Position numbers and translations under genes: made by a program. This document shows, one piece after another, positions 12,501 through 22,510 of a stretch of 64,000 bases of DNA. Position 1 is the first letter of the stretch; every line of letters starts with the position of its first letter. This DNA comes from Undaria pinnatifida (lineage: Eukaryota > Sar > Phaeophyceae > Laminariales > Alariaceae), in NCBI GenBank assembly GCA_012845835.1, contig JABAKD010000029.1, forward strand, positions 14,374,392 through 14,438,391, written 5' to 3'. Under the pieces are notes generated by a model. It was not told where the DNA came from, made no database searches, and saw only the letters and a program-made list of their open reading frames with translations.

Positions 12501-15500
12501 ACACTATGAAACACTGATTAAACAGGGTAATACGAAAGGCGCCCTGATACTTACAGAAATATAGTAAATCCGAGAGCCGTGGTACTGAAGTTAGGGTAGA
12601 ACGCACCCTATCCCAAGTAACAAGTCCGGCTTTGCGGTCAGTATTAGGTGTTCTTATGTGGTTTCCTATGCTGTAGAATTATTCTCGAACCCATGTATAG
12701 CGGCCAAGTAAGCGACGACTGCGATCCAATCAAGGACCTACGAAGAGCTTGCAGCAGCACGAAGATCACCATGCTGCGCGTGTGTCTAACAGCTAACAGC
12801 TCCTTGCATTGCAGTAGGGGCCCACGAACGACCCGTTTTGTATTCACGATTCTATACATATGCGCGTGTGCATTATATCAGCCTCATGCATGTTATGCCG
12901 TGTGAAACAGAGAGCGTACAACCAGCAAGCTGCAGCGATGTTGGAGAGCTTGGCCGCCATGTACACGGTTGCTGGCGGCGAAGGGAACGGCTGGAGGGAG
13001 AGGGGTTTCAAGAAGGCGGCCACGGTGCTTAGGGGTCTCGGGACGGAGATCACCGACGTTGGCCAGCTCAGGGTGCGTTCTGAGGCTCGGGCTCATTGTA
13101 ACATCATTGGAGTGTTTATTGTCGGGCTTTCTTGTGTTTTTTTTCCCGCCTTTGTGCCAGTTTTACGGTGGTTTTGACTAGACCATGGCGCTCCTCTCAG
13201 GGGACACAACACGGGGTCTTGTTAAGTTTTGTTTTTGGCGGCTTTTATTCCGTTTTTTGTTCTCTTTCTGCCCCTATTTTGTTTAGGCGTTGCGCCAGTA
13301 TTGAGATGATTTTTGTCGGCTTTTTGCCGGATTTGAGGCGGAGCGCTTAAATATGTGACTGAAGATGCCGTCCAAAAACCCATCAACCCGGCATGTTTGC
13401 GCTAAAGGGTTGTCTGTTTTGTTCAACCCCCTGTAAGTATCCTGGTTCGCGCCCGTACCGCAGGCGATTTGTGCTGAAGGAAACGTAAGGAGATACCCTG
13501 GTAGACGATATGCGAGCGGCACGATAATACTTGAACTACTCGTACTGTTTCGCTCTCTCCCCAGCGATTGATAAGACCGCGCGTGTCGCTTTCTAGGGAT
13601 TCACCCCCCCCGCGCTCGTGAACCTTTTGCTCCGCGTCTGCTTTTCAGAGGATCAAGAAAAGCGACCCTTCGCGAATGAGGGGCATCGGTGAAAGCGCCC
13701 TGACTCTCTTGGACGAGTTCTACTCAGAGGGCAGGATGGACCGCTTTGACGGATTGTCGTCGGACCCGAAGGTCAGCGGGGTTGGTGATGCCCTTGGAGA
13801 CCGGCATATTTTGGGCCCGTCCAAAGATTATTTTATCCTTTACGCGTTAGGTTTAGTGGTTTAGTGTACGGAACCGGTCAGTTGTGTCAGTCACGGTAGA
13901 AGGCAGGCTCTTTTCGGCGCGAGAAGGCCTCTGTTGACCTTAATGCACTAGTTTTATTATAGAGGGGTCAGTCAATATCAGTCATGATAAGAGACCGGTC
14001 GTTGTGTGCGCGCCAGTGCCTAAGTTGGCCTTCATATACAAGTTTTATCGCAAGGGAAGTCAGTTACAATAAGAGACCGACATTTTTCGGCGCGTCAAGA
14101 CGTATGTCGGCTCTGAAATACTACTTTTTGTGTGGAGGGACGGTCAGTCAAGGGGTCAAACCGTGGGTCTCTGGCATAAGTGTGGTTTTAACGTAGTATG
14201 GAATACCACTTTTAGTTTGGTCCTGGTGTACCTGTTTTCAATGCAGGAAGCGGGCAGTTGTCAAACCGCGGTCTTCTAGGGGTCTTTACTGTAGGGAGGC
14301 GGTCAGTCAAGGGGTCAAGCCTCGGTCTCCTAGTATAGTTTGTGTAGGGAGGCGGTCAGTCATGGGGTCAAGCCTTGGTCTCCTAGCGTGTTTAGTGTAG
14401 GGGAGCGGTCAGTCAAGGAGTCAAACCGTGGTCTCCCAGCATATTTGTGTAGGGAGGCGGTCAGTCGAGGTCCAATTCGTGGTTTAGTTTCAGTGTAGGG
14501 GAGCGGTCAGTCAAGGGGCCAAACTTCGTTCTCCTAGCGTGTTTAGTGTTGGGCAGCGGTCAGTCAATGAGTCAAACCGCGGTCTCCTATCATATTTAGT
14601 GTAGGGAGGCGGTCAGTCGAGGTCAAATCGTGGTTTAGTTTTAGTGTAGGGGAGCGGTCAGTCAAGGGGCCAAACTTTGGTCTATTAGCGTCTTTAGTGT
14701 ACGGGAGCAGTCAGTCGAGGGGGCAAACCGGGTACTCTTAGCTTATTTAATGTCGGGCAAGATGTACCGGTTTGAGTGTTTGGAGTGGGACCCGAGCGTG
14801 AGCGGGGTTGGTGCTCTTGCGCCCAAATATGATATATATCACTTCTGGGGTTAAGGTTGAGGTTAGAACCTTACAGCCGATTTGCCGAGGATAAAACGAA
14901 ACAGCCCGGGACCCTCAAGACTGCTGTATACACGTAAGATTGTGTTATGCGGCCTCTTTCTTTCCATGGTGCGGTTGTGTCCTTGCTGCGTGCTGCATCT
15001 GGCGTTTCTAAGAGCGCTCGGGAGTATGCGGGGGGTGATATGACATCAGCACATGTGACACTGTATTTTGCTGGATGTCGATGGGCAGAATTAAGGGTAT
15101 AAGGCGAAAAGCAAACTCACACGTACACGCACACGCCCGCACACGCGCACACAAACACACACAAGCAGACACAAGTAATCACGCACACTCACACACAAAC
15201 ACAAACTCAAACTCAAACACAAACGCAAACACAAACACAAACACAAAAATAAACATAAACACTGCCGTCGTGTCCGTGCCGCAGATATCGTGTCTCAGAG
15301 CGTTCGGGAACATATGGGGGGTAGGGAAGGCGAAGGCTGAGGAGCTTTATGCGTCAGGCTTCAGGACGATCCAGGACGTCCGGGAGAGAGGGAGAGGGAG
15401 ATTGTCGAGGGTACAGCTCGTGGGCCTTGACAGGTCAGATAGGGTTGCACTTGGGGCTAGGGTTGGAGTTGGTGTTGGTGCTGGGATTATGTTGGGGGTT

Positions 15501-18500
15501 AGGGTGGGGGACAGGGTCGGAGTTAGGGTTGGGCTTGGAGCTAATGTTGGGGGTGGGGTTAGGGTTGAGGATCGTGTTGGAGTTGGGGTTGGGGTTGTGA
15601 TTGGGGTTGTCTTGGCAGGTGATAGGGTTACGGTTAGGGTTGGGTTGAAGGTGGGGTTGGGGTTGGGAGTTTGATTCCACGGGGTTCAGGACGATCGCGG
15701 ACGTCCGGGGGAGGGGCCGAGGAAGATTATCGAGCGTACAGCTCGAGGGCCTTGAGAGGTCAGATAGCGGCTATGGTTGTTGCTTTCGTGTTGTTGTTCT
15801 GCCTAGAGCGTATGTTTTGGTTCTTATTTACAATATCAACAACAACATCATCATCAACAACAACAATCTCGCTTGATGGTGCATGTCAGCAGGTACGAGG
15901 ATCTTCTTGAACGCATGCCGCGGTCGGAAGCAGCGGAGATCGAGGCAGTGGTTGCTGCGGCCGCGGAGAGCCTGTGCCCGGGGGTGCAATGCCAGGTGAG
16001 TTCTTGGACGGTTTAGAAGGGAAAAATAGCAGTGCAACTGTGTACTGGTTAATTCGTCTCCTCCCTCGTGTGCTTGGTTGCCACTGCCTTGGATACCGCC
16101 CGTCTTGATTTAATAAGGCAAATCATGTTCACCGCCAGGCGAGTTCATCAACCCTTTTGCAAGTTTAGAGGGAACAGATATCGAAATTGAATTATCACTA
16201 CGGCATCTTCCACACGAAGCGGCCCAGGTTGCTTGGGTAGGGTGTTTGTCAACAGTGGAATAGACGGGGTCTGCGAGACATGCAAGGAGCATGGTGAATC
16301 TCGGTACATCTGCACGCTCCTGCTAAATGCTTGACAATAACTCACACAGTCGTTTTTTTTTTGTCGCTACCCATAAGCCCCGAAAGGTATCTTCGACTTG
16401 GCCTATCCTTGACGCAATGGCTGGCATTCCACGCCAACTCCCCATTACATTTCTGCATTCCGAGAAATTGGCCAGGCGTTGAGGATTAGGGGTGTAATTG
16501 TGGGTAGGGTTTAATGTCAAGCGTGTGTTAACCATGTCGTCGAAGCTAGATTCGAAGCTAGATTCCGATCATTTTCCCCGTAGGCCGGGGTTATAGGGCT
16601 CGGGTCGGTTGGGGTTGAGGCATAATGTCGAGTGCATGTCAACCATGTTATTGAGCTGGATCGGGAGAAATTTCCCAGGCGGTCGTGGTTAGGGCTAGGG
16701 TTTGGGTTTCACGGCAAGTGCATTTCATCGATGTTGTCGACGCTGGATCAAGTCGTATGCAGCTCTCAATCTTGCGCCGCCGTTTGTCGTGGATTCGTGG
16801 TCTCGTGCGGCGCCGAGAAGCCTTTTCCCGGCGTTGCAACGCCAGGCAAGTTCGTTATTGGAAACAGAATGAAAAGAGCGAACTGGGCAAACCCCAACCC
16901 TACCGCCCCCCCCCCCCCCCCCGCTGTACGCGCACAGGCATGCGGAAGTTATCGTCGGGGGAAGGAGACTTGCGGCGATGTGGACGTCCTCATTTGTCCT
17001 CCCCACGGCCAAGAGGTACGCTGTTAGAATTCCCGCTCTGAGATTGCTGACGATAAGTCGCCGACCAGGTACTAGTTGGCTAAGTAGCACCGTTAGTTGA
17101 GACCTGTAATTTTGCTGAGGTGGCTGACTATAATTCGTTACAGATAGCTGAGTGCGGTAATTTTTCAGAGTTGTGAGTATTTTGGACCTCACCGGTGGTC
17201 CGTTTGTAGTTCGCTCTGCATTTGTATCGATACACACTAGAAGGTTTTAACCGATAAATACTAAAAGTCAATTGGTTGTACCAGGTATCTGATTGGTGTG
17301 TATGCAATTTGCACTGCGTTTACATCGATACAGGCTAAAGGGTTTTTCACTGATAAACATTAAACATTAATTGGTTGGCTAACTCCAAGTAATAAAACTA
17401 GCCGTCAACTCCAGCCAACCCAGAACTTTAGCTGGGGTGTACTCAATTTGTGCATGGCCGTAGTCGTACGACCATAGACCATCGCATCCCTACTATGCCG
17501 GGACGGGGCACGTCGTGTTTTCACCAACCAGGCAGACATTGCTTGCGCCAAGCGCAAAGTACCGTGAGGTGTTCGGTGGGTAGCATGATGGGTGAACTGC
17601 ATCGATCCAAGAACCGCTCGTAAGACGGACTTCGGCACCTTTTGCCGACTTTCTCGCTTATGGATGACAGCGCCAACTGGTTACTTTGTTTTCTGGTGTG
17701 GCCACTCCAGAGACAGCAATGGGTATTACTATGTGACTGCCTCGTGGGTGCCTTACCGTATTCACACTACGTGGTGGGATCATTCCCCTTGTGCGGAGTT
17801 CCCCACCCCGCACAATATGATCTAACTTGATAACCATCATGGTGACCGCCAAAAAATAAAAAAAAGGTACCCTGGGTGTCTAGCTCACGCAGTGGTTGGC
17901 ATGTTTTACATCGTCGTTGCGTTGCCAACCAACGCCAACCCCAATATACGTATAATGTTTTACAGCGTGGGTGCCAACGGAGGCCAACAATTATACATAT
18001 AAAATGGGGGGGGGGGAATGGTGGGAAGAGGGGGGGCCTCACCCCTGGCAAAGGAAAAGCAAAACGCGAAAAACAGAAAAAGAGAGTGAGTTTTGAAACA
18101 TCTGGGGGCAGTAGATTGGGCATGGCGTACCTCTGCATGGAACCTGGCTATACACTTTAGCAGTCCCCTCTTTTGCTTCGGGGGGTAACACACACTTTAT
18201 CCACACACACCCGGGGGCAGTTCTTAGCAGGATGCAGCTCACCTTCATGTCACTCGCCGAACGCCTCACGGCGCTGTGCGCTTGGAGCACGCGATTTTGG
18301 CGCACGCGATGTCTTTCCTGGTCGGTGGAAACCCGACGTGCTCCCTCCCGATATTGTAGGGAAGCGAAGGTCAATGATCTTAAGGCTACGGCTATGCGTG
18401 AAATGAGTACACCCCCCCTCCCCGTCCTCCCTCCCCCTCCCCTTCCGCAAGTTCTGCAAGGAACTTGCCGTAATACCTATGCAACAACTTTCTAGTCGAC

Positions 18501-21500
18501 GACGTACTATTGGTATGGCCGCCTCCCTAACAGTTCGCCCCCTTCCATCCCGGCATCGCGAGGACGCGGGGGTCTACGGTTGCAAGGATTCCTGCCATAC
18601 ATGGTAAGAGTACACCCCGCCCCCCCCCCGACCCGGTCCTACGAAGTACGGTCAAGCGTGATCTGATGATTACGCCCCTCTCTCCGCCCCACAAGTGGTT
18701 GCTAATAGGATGCAGCCCACCCTTGATGCTACTCGCCGAACACCTCACGGCGCTGCGTGCTTGGTGCACTCGATGTCTGCCTGGTCGGTGAAAACCGGGC
18801 GTGCTCCGTCCCGGCATTGTAGGGATGCAAGGGCCTTTGATCATACGACTACGCCCCCTCATGGCAATAACTATACCCATCTCTCGCTTTCCTCCACGTG
18901 CCCAACTTATGCAAGGAACTAACTGTAATTTCATTGTAAAAATGTATTGTGATGCCTAGCCAACTAATAACTACTGGCTAGTCAGCGACTTACTATCAGT
19001 ATACCATTATTAATAGCATAGCCGGCCAGCTCACAGCCTTAAAATAATGTCCGTTACGCCTCGCTCGCCCTCGTCCGATATCCGCCGTGTCGGTAAAGAC
19101 TTGACGTGCTCCGTCCCGGCATTGCAGTGGTGCCAGGGTCGATGGTCTTTCGACTACGGCTATGCATGAAATGAATGTTGGTAAACTCGTGGCTTCTGGG
19201 GAAAAGATGTTGTATTATTGAGCAATTGCCCTTCTGAGACAGGTAGGCAAGGTGGAGTGAGCAGGGTGGGGGCGCTCGTGGGCGCGCACAACCTCACCCT
19301 CAGGATCACGCTATGCAACTACCCAATCACGCATAACACAGAACACGGCCTAATGTACTTTCAGACGTGCCACAAAACCCTCGGGTTGTTGCCCGTACCA
19401 CAAACAATACCCCTAACGTGACAATAGCCCGATAGTCAGACCTACAGCAACAATGCCTGAACCTTCCTACTGGATAAGTGTCCAATGTACCACATACCAA
19501 TGTACCGACACACACACCTACGGTCCATTGTATAGCTCGTACTTGTGTACAACCTACCGAAGTACCACAAAGAGTATTCCCAGAATATCCAGCATCAACT
19601 TACTACAAATGACAGTTCAATATTCAAACTATCCAATCAGATGATCTACAGCAGCTCGGCCGATACACACTGCCGCTATCACCAACAATGAATACCCTCC
19701 TCCTTCCCTTCCTCTCCCTCTTTCAACATTAAGGCTGTTGATCCAAGCCATAAGGACTGTGCGATATCTCCAACCCCCCGCGCCCAACAAGCTGCCGTAC
19801 GTAGGCACTTGCCGCATAATAGCCAGCGACTTGTAGCCAGCCTACTCACAGCCCTAAAAGTCTGTTAATCACGCCCCCCCCCCCCCCCTCCCTTCATAAC
19901 GGCTGTTGATCCCACGCCAGAACTGCTCGATAATGCTTGATCTTCTGGAAAAGCTGAGGCTGTCCGGCTTGATCACGGACGACCTCGCCATGCCCAGGCC
20001 GCACCAACCGGGATACCCGCAGAGCTACATGGGCGTGATGAGACTACCTGGAGAAGGGCGCCTTCATCGGCGTCTTGACATCAAGCTCTATCCCACGTGA
20101 GCTGTGCTGGGGATGGAGAGGAGGACGAAGGGTTGAGGTGTTGAGAACGCCAGGAGACAATTGTTTTTCACGTTGTTGTTTCGGGGGAGGAAGAGGCTAT
20201 CGGTTTGATTCGCCATTTTGTGGCGCAATCTTTTGGCTTCGTTTATTGACAAACGGGTTTAAAAAACAGGAATTTTCACGGGTCGGTTCACTTGTCGCCA
20301 AAGACGTCGGTTGACGGCATTCTTGCCATTTGGTTGACCGCCGTCAAGGGACTCCCCACACTAAAACTAGTATATCAAGGTTCAATAGGCCTTGACGGGT
20401 CAAAGCTAGACCGTCAACTGACATATTTGCTCGTCGCTCGTTGGGTCGGGTCAGGGTCAGGGTCAGGGTGACCCGACCCGGCCCGACATGAGCCGACCCG
20501 TTAGATCTGGAAAACTCCAGCCCCAAACTGGCCCGACCCGCGAGAGTTTACAATCCTCCTGACCCGGTCCGCAGGTCGAACCATTACCCGTGAAAAGCCC
20601 TAAAAAAAGGCTATGCACTTATTTTTTCGTCGCCGTCATAACCCATGCAGATTTTCGCAGATGTACGTTTTCTTTTTTTTTGGTCGTCGCAGCTGTACTG
20701 CGGTGTATTGCTTAGGTTCGCTCAGAGCACTAACACATGTCCATTTTATCACCACAATCGATAGAGCTGTTAAAAGGAGACATGTCTGAAATCAACACGA
20801 CATGGCTCAGAGACTCTGTATCAGGTACTATTTGTTTTTCAGGACCAATACTACTGCTGTAGTACGAGTACCTGGTACGTATTTTCTTGTGGTACATGAA
20901 AACATACTGGCAATGTAGCTAGCTAGCTGTTCGCGATGACGTGGCATGTTGCTCCGTCTACAAATGAGAGCAGGCTGCCCTGCCAGCTTTGTAGCTGTTT
21001 GCTAAAACCATGCCACCTGTTGATTTGGCTGCAGGCGAGAGGGCTGCTGGTGCTGCTGCTACTTGCTGCTGCTGTTGCTGTTGCACTGCAGCTATTATAG
21101 CTGTTTGTTTGCCACGTCGCTTGTTGCTTTGCCTGTAGACGATAGAGCTGCTGCCACTGCGGCCACTCTGCTACGGCGGCTGCTGTTGCTGTTGCACTGC
21201 CAGCTTATTGACTGTTGGCGAAAACCAGGCCCCTTATTGTTTTGCCAGCAGGCGAGAGCGCTGCCGCTGCTCGTCCTCCTGCTGCTAGTCCTCCTGCTGC
21301 AAGTCCTCCTCGTGCTTTCGACCTCTGGACCCCCCCCCCCCCCCCCCCCAATCGCCCGTACACCGTTTCCACATCAGCTCGATGTATGGGTTCGCGGTGC
21401 TGTACTTCACGGGGTCGGGACAATTCAACTGCAGCATGCGCAACTTCGCCAAAATAAAGGGGCTTAGCTTAAGCGACAAAGGCCTCAAGCGCGTTAACAG

Positions 21501-22212
21501 GGTGGAGGGGAAGAAGGTTCACAGCTTCCCGAGTTTCAGGTGCGGGATGTTGTCTGAAGGCGGCGCAATTGCCGTCGCTTCGTTTTTTAGCTTGTGCCTT
21601 TTTAGATTCTAGACGTTGGTGACGCACGGGGGGTGGATGGGAATAAGGCTCTTAGTTTCCCGAATTTCAGTTGCGGGGCGTTGTTCGGCGTGAAAAATAC
21701 GGCGGAACGGCTGCCGCTTCTACTACCAGGTAGTAGTTTTGGTTTCCGCTACGATCTCGTTGCATAGGTTAACTACAGTAGTAGGTAGCTATCGATGTCC
21801 GGCTTACAGCTGAACAGGTTAAAAAATAACGCGACACACTAGGAATATCACCCCTGATATACCCTGACAAGCTCGCTCGAGCAATTGAACAACTCCAGAT
21901 ATCTCCATCAATGTGTATGCAAGAATATTCGTCCAGGTACCTGGTACAACGTGCGGCTATACAGATTGAGATCTAACGTTTCAATGGAGCGATTGTGGTG
22001 ATGTTGCTTGTGTTGTCATCATATTAGCTTTTTTTTTTCGAAATCTGGTCCGTAATCACAGATATCACCTACCCCCCCCCGCCCCCCCCCCCCCCTCCAC
22101 TCCCGCACATGTTACCCTTGACCGGCCCGTGTGTCCCAGTTGTCCTCGAGAGGAGGACGTCTTCATCGCCTTGGGCCTGGAGTGGAGAGATCCCCGAGAC
22201 AGAAGCGGATGA
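9503..22212 (+). CDS. POLL: DNA polymerase lambda (family X), nine exons
   Basis: Gap-filling polymerase of base-excision repair and end joining; nuclear. Exons: 9503-12337, 12911-13072, 13649-13771, 15285-15433, 15893-15995, 16938-17015, 19921-20096, 21378-21539, 22140-22212. All introns are GT-AG and all phases match, giving 1286 residues. BRCT is at about 639-755 (conserved SDWMVECL). The 8-kDa helix-hairpin-helix domain is at about 946-1040, and fingers at 1041-1124 ([19 protein letters not shown]). The palm has GSYRRG and GDVDV (D1138, D1140), then [10 protein letters not shown] (D1203). The steric-gate YFTGS is at about 1218-1222 and the C-terminus is [15 protein letters not shown]. The order matches animal and plant Pol lambda. 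Oddities: about 630 residues precede BRCT (usually a few dozen), much of it Gly/Ala/Val runs from triplet repeats, so the true start could be further in (for example an ATG near 11365). The lysine aligned with the dRP-lyase nucleophile appears to be Leu. Identity is very secure; exon 1 extent is less so. Confidence 0.93.
13860..14755. repeat. POLL: Intron 3 tandem array, ~46-53-bp GGTCAGTC units
   Basis: About eleven or twelve units follow the pattern GTGTAGGG(A/G)(G/A)GCGGTCAGTC, then A/G-rich sequence, then (C)AAACC.TGGTCTCCTAG and TTTA. A shorter 46-bp variant (GTCGAGGTCCAATTCGTGG type) occurs near 14452 and again near 14602, each time followed by the same next unit. This gives a higher-order period of about 150 bp for part of the array. 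Intron sequence; no coding role seen. Confidence 0.75.
14756..15055 (+). pseudogene. Decayed copies of POLL exon 3 end and exon 4 start inside intron 3
   Basis: 14756-14825 aligns with 13729-13795, the 3' end of exon 3 plus its donor: GGCA.GATG.ACCG.TTTGA, then GGACCCGA, then GAGCGGGGTTGGTG. About 14985-15050 aligns with 15268-15325, the acceptor and 5' end of exon 4: GTGTCC.TGC, then AGAGCG.TCGGGA, then GGGGGGT. The copies lack usable splice sites and are diverged. They keep the order exon 3 end then exon 4 start, as expected if one segment spanning the intron was duplicated in tandem. Confidence 0.65.
15436..15676. repeat. Telomere-like G-rich degenerate array in POLL intron 4
   Basis: Repeats of GGGTT(A/G)GGGTT type with interruptions (GGAGTTGG, GGGGTTGTG). 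It reads as Val/Gly/Arg-rich peptide in the frame that runs on from exon 4, but it lies after a good donor. It is too irregular to be a true telomeric insertion and more likely is a local minisatellite. Confidence 0.7.
15681..15770 (+). pseudogene. Partial duplicate of POLL exon 4 with intact frame and donor
   Basis: This aligns with 15352-15440, the 3' half of exon 4 including the GGTCAGATAG donor. The copied codons (GFRTI.DVR, then RGRGRLS.VQL.GL.R) stay open for about 26 codons, and the donor phase equals that of the real exon. It lacks the first half of exon 4 (the [14 protein letters not shown] hairpin). It could only be used through a new acceptor such as TTCAG near 15689. It is probably silent, but it is the least decayed exon copy in this gene. 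Confidence 0.65.
16110..16895 (+). pseudogene. Two decayed copies of the POLL exon 5 end, plus tandem repeats, in intron 5
   Basis: Around 16133 (GCCAGGCGAGTTC, then AGTTTAGAGGG) and around 16810-16865 (CGCCGAGA.GCC, then TGCAACGCCAGGCAAGTTC) the sequence matches the exon 5 3' end and donor at 15960-16020. At 16510-16740 three looser units share AATGTC.AG.G, CATGT and GGATC motifs with GGGTTAGGG-type spacers. Both GT donors are mutated to GC. The real exon 6 begins just after, at 16938, preceded by a run of about 18 C. Confidence 0.55.
17440..19185. repeat. Dispersed repeat family in POLL intron 6 (about five copies, both orientations)
   Basis: Related segments lie at about 17450-17590 (-), 18225-18410 (+), 18540-18605 (-), 18700-18870 (+) and 19075-19180 (+); a sixth is at 98-165. 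Shared blocks are GATGCAGC, CTCGCCGAAC.CCTCACGG, GTC.GTG.AAACC, GTGCTCC.TCCC, GGCATTGTAGGGATGC, and CGACTACG.C with ATGAAATGA. Polypyrimidine spacers follow several copies. I see no convincing Pol III boxes or coding capacity. It may be a SINE or MITE fragment family; class unresolved. Confidence 0.6.
19729..19775 (+). pseudogene. Decayed copy of the POLL exon 7 acceptor region
   Basis: CATTAAGGCTGTTGATCCAA...GCCATAAGGACTG.GCGATA aligns with the acceptor and first codons of exon 7 at 19895-19940 (CATAACGGCTGTTGATCCCA...GCCAGAACTGCTCGATA). It lies about 175 bp upstream of the functional site. The AG acceptor is not preserved in the copy. Confidence 0.5.
20435..20565. repeat. GGGTCA/GACCCG palindromic cluster in POLL intron 7
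   Basis: A run of GGGTCAGGGTCA units is followed at once by GACCCGACCCGGCCCGAC and, later, GGCCCGACCCGCG. The sequence can pair with itself and has high G-strand content. It is a non-coding structural curiosity of the intron. Confidence 0.5.
20965..21330. repeat. ~115-bp minisatellite with CTG/GCT runs in POLL intron 7
   Basis: About three units share CTGCCAGCTT.TTAG.TGTT, then a TTGTTTTGCC.GCAGGCGAGAG-like block, then (GCT)n. The unit starts lie near 20980, 21075 and 21195. The array ends in a run of about 18 C just before the exon 8 acceptor. Leu-rich frames through it are artefacts. Confidence 0.6.
21625..21720 (+). pseudogene. Decayed copy of the POLL exon 8 end in intron 8
   Basis: This aligns with 21495-21580. 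GGGTGGA.GGGAA.AAGG, then CTTCCCGA.TTTCAG, then GCGGG.(T/C)GTTGT are shared, continuing into proximal intron 8 (GGCGG, then TGCCG.CGCTTC). The donor GT has become TT in the copy. It shows the same pattern as exons 3, 4 and 5: an exon 3' edge plus intron start re-copied a short distance downstream. Confidence 0.6.
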
Positions 22213-22242
22213 TACGCCCTCGCTGCTTGTTATCCAGAGAGG

Positions 22243-22409
22243 TATTTTTTTACTCCAGAGTTATTGGAGCGAGTCCTGTTACCATGGACTAGATCGTGGC
22301 GATTTTGAAGTTAATTCGCAACAACAACAACAACAGCAACAACAACAGCAACAACAGCAACAACAACAACAACAACAACAACAGCGACAATAACAACAAC
22401 AAAAACAAA

Positions 22410-22440
<31 letters not shown>

Positions 22441-22510
22441 ACAACACCACCACCACCTCCACCACCACCACCACCGCCACCAACAACAACAACAACAACA
22501 ACAACAACCC
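22243..22510 (+). mobile_element. Diverged LINE 3' end with long (CAA)n/(CAC)n tail, just after POLL
   Basis: TTTACTCCAGAGTTATTGGA, then GTTACCATGGACTAGAT, then GAAGTTAATTCGC correspond to the last ~80 bp of the LINE in diverged form. About 180 bp of (CAA)n follows, grading into (CAC)n and back. It starts only about 30 bp after the polymerase stop codon, so it probably lies within the polymerase 3' UTR. Gln-, Asn- and Leu-rich frames here are repeat artefacts. Confidence 0.65.

Noticed and set aside
12844-13096. Minus-strand frames over POLL exon 2
   Set aside because: Antisense shadow of a well-supported exon.
15075-15284. His/Asn/Thr-rich frame upstream of POLL exon 4
   Set aside because: A CA-rich low-complexity tract of intron 3 that happens to be in frame; the exon begins after GCCGCAG at 15284.
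15436-15676. Integrated telomere
   Set aside because: The repeat is too irregular and lies wholly within a POLL intron between intact exons.
17440-17600. 5S rRNA-like GTACGACCATAGACC
   Set aside because: Only about ten bases resemble 5S rRNA; the rest does not follow the 5S fold or box order.
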